Shown here: piece after piece, positions 52,453 through 61,883 of the stretch
Position numbering within the stretch: position 1 is the first letter of the stretch
Layout: every line of letters starts with the position of its first letter
Source: Parvularcula sp039822105
GTDB lineage: Bacteria > Pseudomonadota > Alphaproteobacteria > Caulobacterales > Parvularculaceae
DNA length: 64,000 nucleotides
Direction: 5' to 3'
Assembly: GCA_039822105.1 (NCBI GenBank)
Contig: JBCBMW010000018.1
Location: 1 to 64,000, forward strand
The notes under the pieces: model-generated
Told to the model about the DNA's origin: nothing
The model's database searches: none
Seen by the model: only the letters and a program-made list of their open reading frames with translations
Translations under genes and position numbers: made by a program

Positions 52453-53432
52453 GCCTCAGCGCCCCGCGCTTTTGGCAGGCCGCGCCGAACACCAGTCTTT
52501 CGGCCAAGCTGCTCTCGCCCCTCGGGGCGCTCTACCATGGAGAAGTGCAGCGGCGCCTGGCGTCCGCCACGCCCTATCGCGCCGACTGCCCCGTTCTTTG
52601 CGTCGGCAATGCCACTATGGGCGGTGTCGGCAAGACGCCTTTCGTTCGCATGCTGGCCCAGGAGTTAGAGAACGCAGGTGAGACGCCGCACATCCTGACC
52701 CGCGGCTATGGCGGATCGCTGAAGGGACCGGTCCAAGTGACGAGCGCCCACACGGCCGACCAGGTCGGCGATGAGCCGTTGATGCTGTCCCGCGACCAAA
52801 CGGTCTGGGTCAGCCGGGACCGGCCCACGGGCGCCCGCGCGGCTGCGGATGCTGGTGCATCGGTGATCGTGATGGACGACGGCTTTCAAAACCCAAGCCT
52901 CGTCAAGGATCGCTCCCTGCTACTGGTCGATGCGGCAAGCCTTTTTGGAAATCGCGAGGTCTTTCCCGCGGGACCTTTGCGAGAAAGGCCCGAGGCGGCC
53001 CTGGCCCGCGCCGACGCCGTCGTCAGCGTTCTTCCCTCCGAAGACGCTATGACACCTGAAAGCTTGAAAGCATTTGCCAGCGGATACCCCCTAGCCGAGG
53101 CTTGGTTCTCAATCGACCACGAGGCCATCCCGGAAGGCCCGCTGCTCGCCTTTTGCGGGATTGGCCGACCGGAACGTTTTGAGCAGTCATTGGCCTCAGC
53201 GGGCGCGCGCCTTGCCGGCTTTCGCGCTTTCGCCGATCACCACCCCTTCAAACCCGGCGAGCTTGGACAGCTTCGCCGGGAAGCCACGAGCCTTGGTGCA
53301 GAGCTCGTCACCACAGAAAAAGACTTCGTGCGGCTTGCACCAGCCGAACGACATGGCATCACTCCCATTCCCGGCGTGATGCGATGGCGCGGAGGCGAGC
53401 AAGTCCTCCGCCTCATCAAGGAGATGTTATGA
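52449..53432 (+). CDS. lpxK: Tetraacyldisaccharide 4'-kinase
   Basis: 327 residues with a membrane-near N-terminus and the P-loop VGNATMGGVGKTPFVR (around residues 52-66), then LTRGYGGS, VMDDGFQNPSLVKDRSLLLVDA and a PAGPLRE segment, all standard in LpxK. It phosphorylates the 4' position of the lipid A disaccharide, the step before Kdo addition. It overlaps waaA and lpxL by four bases on either side. Confidence 0.95.
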   Translation: MSLSAPRFWQAAPNTSLSAKLLSPLGALYHGEVQRRLASATPYRADCPVLCVGNATMGGVGKTPFVRMLAQELENAGETPHILTRGYGGSLKGPVQVTSAHTADQVGDEPLMLSRDQTVWVSRDRPTGARAAADAGASVIVMDDGFQNPSLVKDRSLLLVDAASLFGNREVFPAGPLRERPEAALARADAVVSVLPSEDAMTPESLKAFASGYPLAEAWFSIDHEAIPEGPLLAFCGIGRPERFEQSLASAGARLAGFRAFADHHPFKPGELGQLRREATSLGAELVTTEKDFVRLAPAERHGITPIPGVMRWRGGEQVLRLIKEML

Positions 53433-54367
53433 GCGACGCCACACTGACCACGGAAAAAGCGTGGGACGCGGATATTGCCCTCCCGGCCGTTCGTTCGAAC
53501 CGTAAGCTGACCATTGGCAAGCGGATTGAAGCTTTCTTGTTTCTGGGCCTGCTGCGTATCTTGAAAAACTTTCCCATTGAACGGGCGGCGGGTTTCATGG
53601 GCCGTCTGCTGCGTACCGTCGGCCCCTTCATCCCAGCGGTTCACAAGCGGGGGGATGCCAATCTCCGGCTGATCTACCCCGAGATGACCGCAGCGGAACG
53701 CTCAGCGATCCTGCGCGATGTGTGGGACAATTTTGGCCGAACCGCTGCGGAGTATGCCCATTTTGCGACGCTTCCCGAGCGGATCATCATGGAGAACGCT
53801 CAAGTTTTGGCTCCGTACACCGATGGCCAAGCGCAAGCTGTCTTTGTGTCTGGGCACTTTGCGAACTGGGAAGCGATGGGCATTGCGCTGAAGCAGGCAG
53901 GGATACGCGGCGCGACGGTCTACCGTGCGCCGAACAATGCCCTCGTTGATGAGCATATTATCAAACTGCGGGGTGAGCACATCGGTCGCCTCCAAGTGCC
54001 AAAGGGCAAGCGCGGGGGCCGTGAGCTCCTGAAAGCCGCCAAAGACGGCTACTGCATCAACATGCTGGTTGATCAAAAACTCAACGACGGGATCGAAGTC
54101 CCGCTTCTTGGCCATCCTGCAATGACTGCTCCTGCGGCGGGACGGATTGCAAAGAAAAACGGTCTACCGATCATTCCGATCCAGCTGACGCGCAGACCAG
54201 GCTCCCGCTTTGTCGTCACCGTGCACGAACCGATCGATACATCGGAGGCTTCGGTCGAGGAGCTGACGGAGCAAGTCAACGACATCCTAGGAAGTTTCAT
54301 CCAGGCGAGACCCGATCAGTGGCTGTGGTTCCACCGGCGTTGGCCCGCTGACATCACCCCTTGCTGA
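53429..54367 (+). CDS. Lipid A late acyltransferase (LpxL/HtrB family)
   Basis: I start at ATG 53429, overlapping lpxK (ATGA), giving 312 residues. The catalytic HX4E motif is SGHFANWEAMG (His143, Glu148). Further blocks are NLRLIYPEM, VYRAPNN, INMLVDQKLNDGIEVPLLGHPA and a final WLWFHRRW. It adds a secondary acyl chain to Kdo2-lipid A. Whether it is LpxL or LpxM cannot be told from sequence. Its end overlaps the convergent histidine kinase gene by 14 bases. Confidence 0.9.
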   Translation: MSDATLTTEKAWDADIALPAVRSNRKLTIGKRIEAFLFLGLLRILKNFPIERAAGFMGRLLRTVGPFIPAVHKRGDANLRLIYPEMTAAERSAILRDVWDNFGRTAAEYAHFATLPERIIMENAQVLAPYTDGQAQAVFVSGHFANWEAMGIALKQAGIRGATVYRAPNNALVDEHIIKLRGEHIGRLQVPKGKRGGRELLKAAKDGYCINMLVDQKLNDGIEVPLLGHPAMTAPAAGRIAKKNGLPIIPIQLTRRPGSRFVVTVHEPIDTSEASVEELTEQVNDILGSFIQARPDQWLWFHRRWPADITPC

Positions 54368-54995
54368 GCGGAAATCTCAGCGCAAAGGTCGATCCGTCCG
54401 GACCCGTATCAATCAAGAAACAAGACCCGCCGATCGCATCCATCTGGGCCCGGGCAAGCGGTAGACCAAGGCCTGCGCCGCGCGGGTGGCGAGCGCCCTT
54501 GAACGGCGAGAAGAGATGCGCCTCTGCAAGCTCTGGCACACCGGAGCCGTCATCGCTGACGTGAAGCTCGATAAAGTCGCCCTGCGGAACAATCGTGAGA
54601 TCAACCTGGGACCCTGCGGTCACGGCGTTACGCAGGAGCTCGGTGAGCGCTGACACCGCCATTTGTTCGTCCGCACGCAGCGTCGCGTCCTCGCGGGCTG
54701 CGGACACCTGGGCCCGATCCGCGCCCAGCTCCTTGAGCGCCGCATCGATCACAGAGCGTAAGGAGACGTCTTGGATATCGGCGGGCTGCGGCTGTCCAAG
54801 CGCTTCGGCCCGGCGGCCCAGGGCCAGGATCGCCGCCATCCGATCATCGAGATATTGGGCATAGCGGTCCGCAGCGGGATCGCCCTGTTGCAGCAGGTAT
54901 GTCTTGATGACGGCGAGGCCTCCCTCAAGATTGCGCGTATCGTGGCGCAAAGCCTGAAAGGCACGTTTGAAGAAAGCCCCGTCGTCACTCATCAA
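54354..54995 (-). CDS. Small sensorless histidine kinase
   Basis: 213 residues with no membrane segment or sensor domain. The N-terminus has an H-box-like FQALRHDTRNLEGGLAVIKT with a candidate phospho-His. The C-terminus is a complete HATPase: N-box LTELLRNAV, G1 DDGSGVPE and G2 RGAGLGLPLARAQMDAIGG. A phosphotransferase such as ChpT would have lost the ATP site, so this is more likely an active kinase. It overlaps the end of the MerA/Lpd-like oxidoreductase gene by four bases, suggesting that redox state might be read by the pair, which is inference. Confidence 0.8.
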   Translation of the reverse strand: MMSDDGAFFKRAFQALRHDTRNLEGGLAVIKTYLLQQGDPAADRYAQYLDDRMAAILALGRRAEALGQPQPADIQDVSLRSVIDAALKELGADRAQVSAAREDATLRADEQMAVSALTELLRNAVTAGSQVDLTIVPQGDFIELHVSDDGSGVPELAEAHLFSPFKGARHPRGAGLGLPLARAQMDAIGGSCFLIDTGPDGSTFALRFPLSKG

Positions 54996-56470
54996 TCAAA
55001 CACCGCAAGCAGCTTCAGCGCAGCTTTGTTGAAAGGTGTGAAAAGTTTCTTGAAGCTGTACTCGTCATAGGCCGCTTTGCTGATCTCACCGAGCGTCGGA
55101 TACGGAGCGATCATCTTGTCAAATGCAGACATCTTCATGCCATTGGCGACAGCCAGACAGAATTGCTGGATGATCTCACCAGCGTGATCGCCGACCACAT
55201 CAGCGCCTAAGATCTTTCCGCCCGGGCCAACGAGGACCTTCAAGAGGCCCTCGGTCTCGCCTTCTGCATTCGCGCGGTCGTTGTCGATGAACGGCGCACG
55301 GACGATCTCGTAGGAGATGCCCTTGGCTTTCGCCTCTGCCTCGGTCATGCCAACATGGGCGAGCTCCGGCTCCGTATAGGTCACCCACGGCGCCATCTCT
55401 TCTTTGTTCTTCCCGCCGAGGAATTTGAGGAGGATGTTGGTGAGCGCCAAGCGGCCATGATAGCCAGCAACATGCGTGAACTGACGGCCACCAGTGACGT
55501 CACCGACACCGTAGACGCGGGGATTGGAGGTGCGCAGACGCTTATCCACTTTGATCCCGCGCGGCGTGTACTCAATACCCGCCGCTTCGAGGCCAAGACC
55601 GTCCACGTTCGCCTTGCGGCCAACCGCGACGAGGAGCTGATCACCCGAGATGCGCTGCTCTTCACCGTTCACATCCACCGTGACGGTGATCTCGCTGCCG
55701 CTTTGCTCAACCTTGGTGGCTGTTGCGCCTTCCATGATGTTGAGACCATCTTTGATCAGGCGCTTACGGACCACATCTACGAGCTCAGGATCATCCTTGC
55801 CGAAGATCTTGCCGCGCTCGATCACCGTGACCTCGCAGCCGAGGAGCCTGTGCGCCTGGGCCATCTCGCAACCAATGGGACCACCGCCTAGGACGAGAAG
55901 ATGCTTGGGCTGGAACGTCTGGGTAAAGACCGTTTCGTTGGTCAGATAGCTGACATTGTCGAGGCCTTCGATCGGCGGAATGAAGGCCGAGGAGCCGGTC
56001 GCGACAACAAAGTGCTTGGCCACCACCTTCGTCGTGCCCGAGACAACCTCGCGAGGACCAACAAAATAGCCGCGATCGCGAAGCACGATGTTGCCGAACT
56101 CCTGCTCAAACCGCTCCTGACTATCGTGGTGCGCCAGATCGTTGATGACGTCGGCGACCCGGCCAATCACCCGGAGAAAGTCGACCTCTGGATCGACGGA
56201 CTTGATGCCGAACCGCTCAGCATCCCTCATCGAGGCCGCCACCTTGGCCGACGCAATCAATGTCTTTGAAGGAACGCAGCCATAGTTGAGGCAGTCACCG
56301 CCCATTTTGGCGCCTTCAATCAGCACCGTCTTCTTACCCGTGAGACCGGCGCCGCCAGCAACGGTGAGGCCGCCTGAGCCGCCGCCGATGACACAGACAT
56401 CCGCCTCAATCGTTTGGGTGATGGTTGGTGCTTGATCGGGTCTCGTCATCGTTCCGCTCGCGTCCGCCAT
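54992..56470 (-). CDS. Pyridine nucleotide-disulfide oxidoreductase (MerA/dihydrolipoamide dehydrogenase-like)
   Basis: From ATG 56470, behind AGGAGA, the protein has 492 residues. It has an FAD loop VIGGGSGG (residues 27-34), a redox disulfide GGDCLNYGCVPSKTL (Cys60, Cys65), an NAD loop LVLGGGPIGCEMAQ, and GVGDVTGG for the second FAD contact. In the C-terminal dimer domain the HPT of lipoamide dehydrogenase is YPTLGE, so the general-acid His is Tyr, as in mercuric-reductase-like enzymes. There is no N-terminal metal-binding domain and no C-terminal Cys pair. Substrate unknown. It is the first gene of a two-gene operon with the histidine kinase. Confidence 0.88.
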   Translation of the reverse strand: MADASGTMTRPDQAPTITQTIEADVCVIGGGSGGLTVAGGAGLTGKKTVLIEGAKMGGDCLNYGCVPSKTLIASAKVAASMRDAERFGIKSVDPEVDFLRVIGRVADVINDLAHHDSQERFEQEFGNIVLRDRGYFVGPREVVSGTTKVVAKHFVVATGSSAFIPPIEGLDNVSYLTNETVFTQTFQPKHLLVLGGGPIGCEMAQAHRLLGCEVTVIERGKIFGKDDPELVDVVRKRLIKDGLNIMEGATATKVEQSGSEITVTVDVNGEEQRISGDQLLVAVGRKANVDGLGLEAAGIEYTPRGIKVDKRLRTSNPRVYGVGDVTGGRQFTHVAGYHGRLALTNILLKFLGGKNKEEMAPWVTYTEPELAHVGMTEAEAKAKGISYEIVRAPFIDNDRANAEGETEGLLKVLVGPGGKILGADVVGDHAGEIIQQFCLAVANGMKMSAFDKMIAPYPTLGEISKAAYDEYSFKKLFTPFNKAALKLLAVFD

Positions 56471-56567
56471 GAAAGTTCTCCTAAGGGTGTTTCGTTGATG
56501 CGTTGACCAACGCGAAAGTTTCTGGTTATTCGCGCGGTCTTTATAGAATTCTGGCCGGTGGTCCCCG

Positions 56568-56702
56568 ATGAAACGCACATTCCAGCCCAGCAACCTGAAG
56601 CGCAAACGCCGTCACGGCTATTTTGCACGCAAGAGCACCGTGGGTGGCCGTAAGGTCCTTCACGCGCGTCGCGCCAAGGGTCGCAAGCGCCTGTCGGCGT
56701 AG
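56568..56702 (+). CDS. rpmH: 50S ribosomal protein L34
   Basis: 44 residues, MKRTFQPSNLKRKRRHGYF through GRKVLHARRAKGRKRLSA: a complete L34. The start is ATG 56568 and the stop TAG 56700-56702. It heads the rpmH-rnpA-yidC group and is divergent from the oxidoreductase gene. Confidence 0.97.
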   Translation: MKRTFQPSNLKRKRRHGYFARKSTVGGRKVLHARRAKGRKRLSA

Positions 56703-56710
56703 CCGTCCAG

Positions 56711-57055
56711 GTGCTTACGCGCCGCGCGGACTTTGTCCGGCTGCGTCGCGGAAAGCGAATTTCAAAACCCTCGTTCACGATGCAAGTGCTCCCGAATGAG
56801 CAGAACTTCGCACGCGTTGGGCTGACGGTTACCAAAAAACTGGGAAACGCTGTCCAGAGGAACCGAATAAAACGGCGCCTCCGCGCAGCAGTCCGCGACG
56901 TCTTTCCGCTTCACGCATCGCCTAGCCATGATTATGTGCTGCTGGCGAGGGACAGAGCCCTCACGATTCCGTATGGCGCTTTGCTTGACGAGCTTCGCGC
57001 CGCCCTCCTAGACCCCCGCGGTCGACCGGGCGCGCCGCGCCCTCAAGATACCTGA
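56711..57055 (+). CDS. rnpA: Ribonuclease P protein component
   Basis: 114 residues from GTG 56711, eight bases after rpmH. The opening LTRRADFVRLRRGKRIS and the RNR motif GNAVQRNRIKRRLRAAVRD are diagnostic. The basic protein assists the P RNA in removing 5' leaders of tRNA precursors. The C-terminal end is Pro/Arg-rich (RGRPGAPRPQ). It is followed 47 bases later by yidC with no yidD between. Confidence 0.94.
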   Translation: MLTRRADFVRLRRGKRISKPSFTMQVLPNEQNFARVGLTVTKKLGNAVQRNRIKRRLRAAVRDVFPLHASPSHDYVLLARDRALTIPYGALLDELRAALLDPRGRPGAPRPQDT

Positions 57056-57102
57056 CACCGGATCAGCGGCCGCCGCTCTTTCGGGACCAAAGAGAGCGTT
57101 CC

Positions 57103-58893
57103 ATGGATCGTAATTTTGTAGTCGCGATTGGCCTGGCCATGCTGATCTTCGTGGGCTGGGACGTGCTGGTGCTCGGCCCGCAGCGCGCGGCCATTGAAGA
57201 GGCCCAGCGAGAGGCCGCAGCGGCTGCTGCCGAAGCGCAGTCGGAAACCATCGGCGACCTGACCGCCGATTTGGCTTCGCCGACCTCGGTGGACGCTTCC
57301 CTCAGCCGGAATGATGCGCTGGACGCAGGCCCTGGGCGGATCCCGATTGAGACACCTGAGGTGATCGGCTCACTGAACCTCCGCGGCGCGACGCTCGATG
57401 ATCTCTCTTTGAAGAACTACCGCGCGACCACAGACCCGAATTCGCCGATGGTCCATGTGCTGTCGCCGCGCCAGACCCAGACCGCGACCTACCTTCGCTC
57501 TGGCCTGATCGTTGATGGCCGCAGCGACGACAGTGTCGTGTGGTCAGCTCCCGTGGATGCCAAACTGACGCCGGAAACGCCGGTGACGCTCAGCCGCCAG
57601 GCTGGCGACGTTACCCACGAGCTGACGATCTCCGTCGATGACAAGTTCATGTTCACCACCGAGCACCGTGTGGTGAACGGCGGCGATGATCCCGCCGCCC
57701 TCCTGCCCTACGGCTTCGCGGTCCAGAAAGGCATTCCGGAAGACCTCAAGAACTTCATGATCCTCTTTGAGGGCCCCCTCGGTGTGGTGGACGGAGAGCT
57801 TCAAGCCCGGAAGTACAAGAAGCTCGACAAGCCGAAAAACACGATCGAAGAATCAGGCACCGGCGGCTGGGCAGGCGTCACCGACAAATACTGGTTGGCA
57901 GCAGCCGTTCCTCCGCAGTCAGAATCCTTTGAGCTCAAGCTCACCAAAGTCGACGGCGCACGGACACCAACTTATCGCTCAAGCTATCAGCTTGACGGGT
58001 TCATCTTGGAGCCTGGCCAGCAGGCCACGGTGACCTCCCACCTCTTTGCCGGGGCCAAGGTCGTTGAGACGCTCCAGGAGTACGAACAGGAACTCGGGAT
58101 CACCGATTTCGATAAGGCGGTGGACTGGGGCTTCCTCTTCTTCCTGACCCGCCCGATTTTCCACACGATGCATTTCTTTGCTGTGCTGACGGGCAATTAC
58201 GGCGTGGCGATCTTGCTCCTCACCCTAGTGGTGAAGGCCCTCCTCTTCCCGCTCGCCAATGCCAGCTATGTCTCGATGGCCGGTATGCGGAAAGTCGCGC
58301 CGGAAATGAAGCGCTTGCAAGAGCGGTACAAGGACGACCGGGTCAAGCAGCAGCAAGAGGTGATGGCGCTTTATAAAAAGCACAAGATCAACCCAGCGGC
58401 AGGCTGCCTACCGGTGCTGTTACAGATGCCGATCTTCTTTGCGCTCTACAAAGTGCTCTTCACGACGATTGAGATCAGGCACGAGGGCTTCCTCTATATC
58501 CGCGACTTGGCGGAGCAAGACCCCACCAACATTTTCAACCTGTTCGGCCTTCTGCCGTTTGACCCGACAGTGCTGCCGCTGCTGGGGCCGTTCCTCGGCA
58601 TTGGCATCCTGCCGCTTCTGATGGGGGCCGCGATGTGGGTGCAGACGAAACTGAACCCTCCGCCTGCTGATCCTGTTCAGGCACAGGTCTTTGCCTTCCT
58701 GCCCCTGATCTTCATCTTCATCTTTGCACCGTTTGCGGCAGGCCTCGTGCTCTACTGGTTCTGGAACACATTCCTCGGCGTGGTGCAGCAATACGTGATC
58801 ATGAAGCGTGCAGGCGCCGATGTGGACCTGATCGGTAACATCAAAGACACGTTCAAACGCAAACCAGCAGCGGACACCAAACCAGCGGAGTGA
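57103..58893 (+). CDS. yidC: Membrane protein insertase YidC
   Basis: 596 residues of the Gram-negative long form: an N-terminal helix (FVVAIGLAMLIFVGWDVLVL), a large periplasmic beta domain (about 60-350, with GGWAGVTDKYWLAAAVP), and five C-terminal helices with NYGVAILLLTLVVKALLFPLA containing the groove Arg/Lys, plus YKKHKINPAAGCLPVLLQMP. It inserts membrane proteins alone or with Sec. The following DUF1338 gene starts three bases after its stop, so the two are co-transcribed. Confidence 0.96.
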   Translation: MDRNFVVAIGLAMLIFVGWDVLVLGPQRAAIEEAQREAAAAAAEAQSETIGDLTADLASPTSVDASLSRNDALDAGPGRIPIETPEVIGSLNLRGATLDDLSLKNYRATTDPNSPMVHVLSPRQTQTATYLRSGLIVDGRSDDSVVWSAPVDAKLTPETPVTLSRQAGDVTHELTISVDDKFMFTTEHRVVNGGDDPAALLPYGFAVQKGIPEDLKNFMILFEGPLGVVDGELQARKYKKLDKPKNTIEESGTGGWAGVTDKYWLAAAVPPQSESFELKLTKVDGARTPTYRSSYQLDGFILEPGQQATVTSHLFAGAKVVETLQEYEQELGITDFDKAVDWGFLFFLTRPIFHTMHFFAVLTGNYGVAILLLTLVVKALLFPLANASYVSMAGMRKVAPEMKRLQERYKDDRVKQQQEVMALYKKHKINPAAGCLPVLLQMPIFFALYKVLFTTIEIRHEGFLYIRDLAEQDPTNIFNLFGLLPFDPTVLPLLGPFLGIGILPLLMGAAMWVQTKLNPPPADPVQAQVFAFLPLIFIFIFAPFAAGLVLYWFWNTFLGVVQQYVIMKRAGADVDLIGNIKDTFKRKPAADTKPAE

Positions 58894-58896
58894 GCC

Positions 58897-59688
58897 ATGA
58901 CGCCCGAGCAGCTTTTTGATCAGCTTTGGGAGCGTTACGCAGGGCTCACACCGCAGGCGCAGCAGGTACAGGACCTGCTCGCTGCCCGCGGCGAGACGAT
59001 CATAAATGATCACGTGGCGTTCCGGACCCTGAACGATCCGCGCCTTGGCATTGATAACCTCGCAAGGCCTTTCTTGGATCTCGGCTACACCGCGCAAGAC
59101 ACCTATGAATTCAAGGCGAAGCGCCTGTTTGCCCGCTACTATGCGCACGAGAACCAGGACTTGCCCAAGGTCTTCATCTCCGAGCTTCTGCTGGAAGAGT
59201 TTTCAGACGGTCTACAGGCGACGATGAAAGGTTTGGTCGATCAGCTGTTGGATGAACAGCTGGCAGATCCTCTCCTTCTCAACCAAGGCCGCCTCTGGCA
59301 GACCTCCCACGCGGACTACGAAAAGCTCTACGAAGAGAGCGAGTACGCGGCTTGGCTGTCAGCTTTTGGTTTCTGCGCCAACCACTTCACGGTGTTCGTC
59401 AACAAGCTGACGAGTTTCGATAGTCTCCAGGATCTCGCGGGTTTTATCGAAGACAGCGGCTATCCGATGAACACCTCGGGCGGCCTGATCAAAGGCTCAC
59501 CGGATGTCTTTCTTGAGCAATGCTCAACGATGGCGACGAAAATGCCGGTGACGTTCACGGACGGAACGTTTGAGTTGCCGAGCTGCTTCTACGAGTTTGC
59601 GACGCGTTATGAGCTGCCTGCCGGCGGTCTCTATCAAGGCTTCGTCGCCGCCAGTGCCGACAAGATTTTCGAGAGCACGAACCAGTAG
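58897..59688 (+). CDS. DUF1338 family protein (VOC-like metal oxygenase relative)
   Basis: 263 residues. The family signature is INDHVAFRTLNDPRLGIDNL (metal His39), then LPKVFISELLLEEFS, GFCANHFTVFVN (second His) and LPSCFYEFATRY with the Glu. Bacterial members include HglS, which converts 2-oxoadipate to 2-hydroxyglutarate with Fe(II) and O2 in lysine breakdown; this shorter form may act on another 2-oxo acid. The start lies three bases after yidC, an unusual setting. It is followed by the DUF427 gene. Confidence 0.85.
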   Translation: MTPEQLFDQLWERYAGLTPQAQQVQDLLAARGETIINDHVAFRTLNDPRLGIDNLARPFLDLGYTAQDTYEFKAKRLFARYYAHENQDLPKVFISELLLEEFSDGLQATMKGLVDQLLDEQLADPLLLNQGRLWQTSHADYEKLYEESEYAAWLSAFGFCANHFTVFVNKLTSFDSLQDLAGFIEDSGYPMNTSGGLIKGSPDVFLEQCSTMATKMPVTFTDGTFELPSCFYEFATRYELPAGGLYQGFVAASADKIFESTNQ

Positions 59689-59697
59689 GAGGTCGCC

Positions 59698-60108
59698 ATG
59701 GCCCTCTCTCAAGATGCCGAAGCTGCCCTGGTACGGCGCCCCGATGCGCCCGACCACTTCATGCGGATCAAGCCGGTCCAAAAACGCGTCACTGTGATGA
59801 TTGATGGCGTCATCCTCGCGGAGACCGCCAGCGCCAAGCGGGTGATTGAGTTTGGCCGAGATATCTACGATCCCGTGCTCTACATTCCGCGCGATGATCT
59901 GCAGGCGGAGTTCAAGACACTCGAAAAATCAACGCGCTGTCCTCTCAAGGGCGAAGCGAGCTATCACTCAGCGAAGTTGAGTGACGCACAGTGGGCAGAC
60001 GAAATTGCTTGGTCCTACGACAAATCGTTTGATTTCGCATCGGAAATCAAAGGTCTCGTGGCCTTTGATTCATCACGCGTAACCATCACCGAGGCCCCGC
60101 TCAGCTAG
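59698..60108 (+). CDS. DUF427 domain-containing protein
   Basis: 136 residues. The DUF427 core is VTVMIDGVILAETASAKRVIEF, YDPVLYIPRDDL, STRCPLKGEASYHSA and FDSSRVTITEAP. The domain is a beta barrel common in bacteria and sometimes fused to other enzymes; its activity is unknown. Start ATG 59698 follows GGAGG. The stop shares CTAG with convergent metG. Confidence 0.9.
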   Translation: MALSQDAEAALVRRPDAPDHFMRIKPVQKRVTVMIDGVILAETASAKRVIEFGRDIYDPVLYIPRDDLQAEFKTLEKSTRCPLKGEASYHSAKLSDAQWADEIAWSYDKSFDFASEIKGLVAFDSSRVTITEAPLS

Positions 60109-61778
60109 TCGCGCGGAGCACCAAATTTCTCGGCCCACTCTTCGATCTGTTCGTCCTCAATCTTCTTAAAGAGCACCGCGGGCGCGTCAAAACTCTGACC
60201 GCGGGCAAGCGCATCGAGGATATTGGTGTCGGCTGATGGCCAGTTGTTCGTTGGCGTCCCAAACACACCGGCCAGTTTCTCCGCCGTAAACGGAATGACG
60301 GGGGCAGAGAGGGTGGCATAAAGCGGGATCAGGTTCAGTGCCGTGCGGACAATCATGCCCGCGCGTTCCTTGTCGTCCTTAAAAACCGCCCAAGGCGCCG
60401 CCGCCTGGAGATACTCATTGCCGAGAACCCATGCCGCGCGCAGTTCGGCGCAAGCCTTGCGGAACTCCATGGCCGCGAGATGCTCAGTATAGGCAGAAAT
60501 CCGCGCCTTCAGGTCGGCTTCAAGCTTGGCTTCAGCGTCCCCCGGCTCACCACCATCGGGAACCTGGCCATCGAACTTGGAACCCGTGAACCGGGCGATA
60601 CGGTTGACGAAATTGCCGAGGACATCCGCGAGATCTTTGTTCACCGTTGCGGCAAAGGTCTCAAGCGTGAAGGCTGTATCGTCCGACTCCGGCGCATTGG
60701 CCATCAGGTACCAGCGCCAATAGTCAGCGGGCAAGAGCTCCAGCGCCTGATCCATAAAGATCCCGCGCCCCTCGGATGTCGAGAACTTGCCCCCGTACCA
60801 GGTGAGCCAGTTCAGGCTTTTGAGCTGATCCACCTTCTTCCACGGCTCACCGGAGCCAAGGATGGTGCAAGGGAAACTGACCGTGTGGAACGCCACATTG
60901 TCCTTGCCCATGAACTCCACATAGCGGACATCATCCGCGCCTTCGTCCTCGCGCCACCATGTGCGATAGTCCGCACCGAGCTTTTCTTCGGTTGATGCGA
61001 TGTAAGCGATCGGTGCATCGAACCAGACATAGAACACTTTGCCCGGAAGCTCCGGCACCGGAACACCCCAGGAAAGATCCCGTGTGATCGACCGGTCCCG
61101 AAGACCCTCATCCAGCCATTTGTAGGCAATTGAGCGTGTCAGAACCGGCCAATCCGGATGCGCATCGACCCAGGCCCGCACATCGTCTTCAAGCTTCGAC
61201 TGGAGAAGATGCAGGTGCTTGGTTTTTTTGAGCTCAATGTCCCGTGAACCGGAAATGGCCGAATACGGTTCAATCAGATCTGTTGGATCCAGAAGCTTCC
61301 CGCAATTGTCGCACTGGTCGCCGCGGGCCTTTTCATAGCCGCAGTTCGGGCACGTGCCTTCGACATAGCGGTCCGGAAGAAAGCGTTCGTCAGTGTTCGA
61401 ATAAACTTGCTCTTCTTCGACTTCGGCGAGGTATCCCCGCTCCTTGAGCTTGGCGGCGAATTCCTGGGTCAGGGCATGGTTCTGCGGCGATGACGAACGC
61501 CCGAAATGATCAAAGCTGAGGCCGAACTCTGCGCCCGCTTTCTTCTGAAGCTCATGCTGCTCAGCGCAGTAGTCCGCCACGTCTTGGCCTGCTGCGCGCG
61601 CTGCCAGCTCCGCCGGGGTGCCATGCTCGTCGGTCGCGCAAATATAGAGGACGTCGTTGCCCCGCGCGCGTTCAAACCGTGCGTAGACGTCGGCGGGCAG
61701 CATCGAGCCGACAAGGTTCCCCAGATGCTTGATGCCGTTGATGTAGGGGAGAGCGGAAGTGATCAGAATGCGCGTCAT
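60105..61778 (-). CDS. metG: Methionyl-tRNA synthetase
   Basis: 557 residues. The class I HIGH motif is HLGN (residues 18-21) after ILITSALPYINGIKHLGNL. A single zinc knuckle has four cysteines (CPNCGYEKARGDQCDNC). The KMSKS counterpart is KFSTSEGRG, and the anticodon-binding helical domain is complete. No C-terminal EMAP/tRNA-binding domain. It charges tRNA-Met with methionine. Start ATG 61778. Confidence 0.95.
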   Translation of the reverse strand: MTRILITSALPYINGIKHLGNLVGSMLPADVYARFERARGNDVLYICATDEHGTPAELAARAAGQDVADYCAEQHELQKKAGAEFGLSFDHFGRSSSPQNHALTQEFAAKLKERGYLAEVEEEQVYSNTDERFLPDRYVEGTCPNCGYEKARGDQCDNCGKLLDPTDLIEPYSAISGSRDIELKKTKHLHLLQSKLEDDVRAWVDAHPDWPVLTRSIAYKWLDEGLRDRSITRDLSWGVPVPELPGKVFYVWFDAPIAYIASTEEKLGADYRTWWREDEGADDVRYVEFMGKDNVAFHTVSFPCTILGSGEPWKKVDQLKSLNWLTWYGGKFSTSEGRGIFMDQALELLPADYWRWYLMANAPESDDTAFTLETFAATVNKDLADVLGNFVNRIARFTGSKFDGQVPDGGEPGDAEAKLEADLKARISAYTEHLAAMEFRKACAELRAAWVLGNEYLQAAAPWAVFKDDKERAGMIVRTALNLIPLYATLSAPVIPFTAEKLAGVFGTPTNNWPSADTNILDALARGQSFDAPAVLFKKIEDEQIEEWAEKFGAPRD

Positions 61779-61883
61779 GGCGGACTGATGCCCGCTCCCC
61801 TGCGGCAGCGCAACGGGTTGGTGGCGATCGTCGCTTCATGTCATAACTGGCACGATCAATGCCAATTATGGAGAACCCCCGCG

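Noticed and set aside
56500..56513. GCGTT-GACC-AACGC repeat upstream of rpmH
   Set aside because: Too short to separate from chance; no DnaA-box cluster or other origin signs around it despite the rpmH context.
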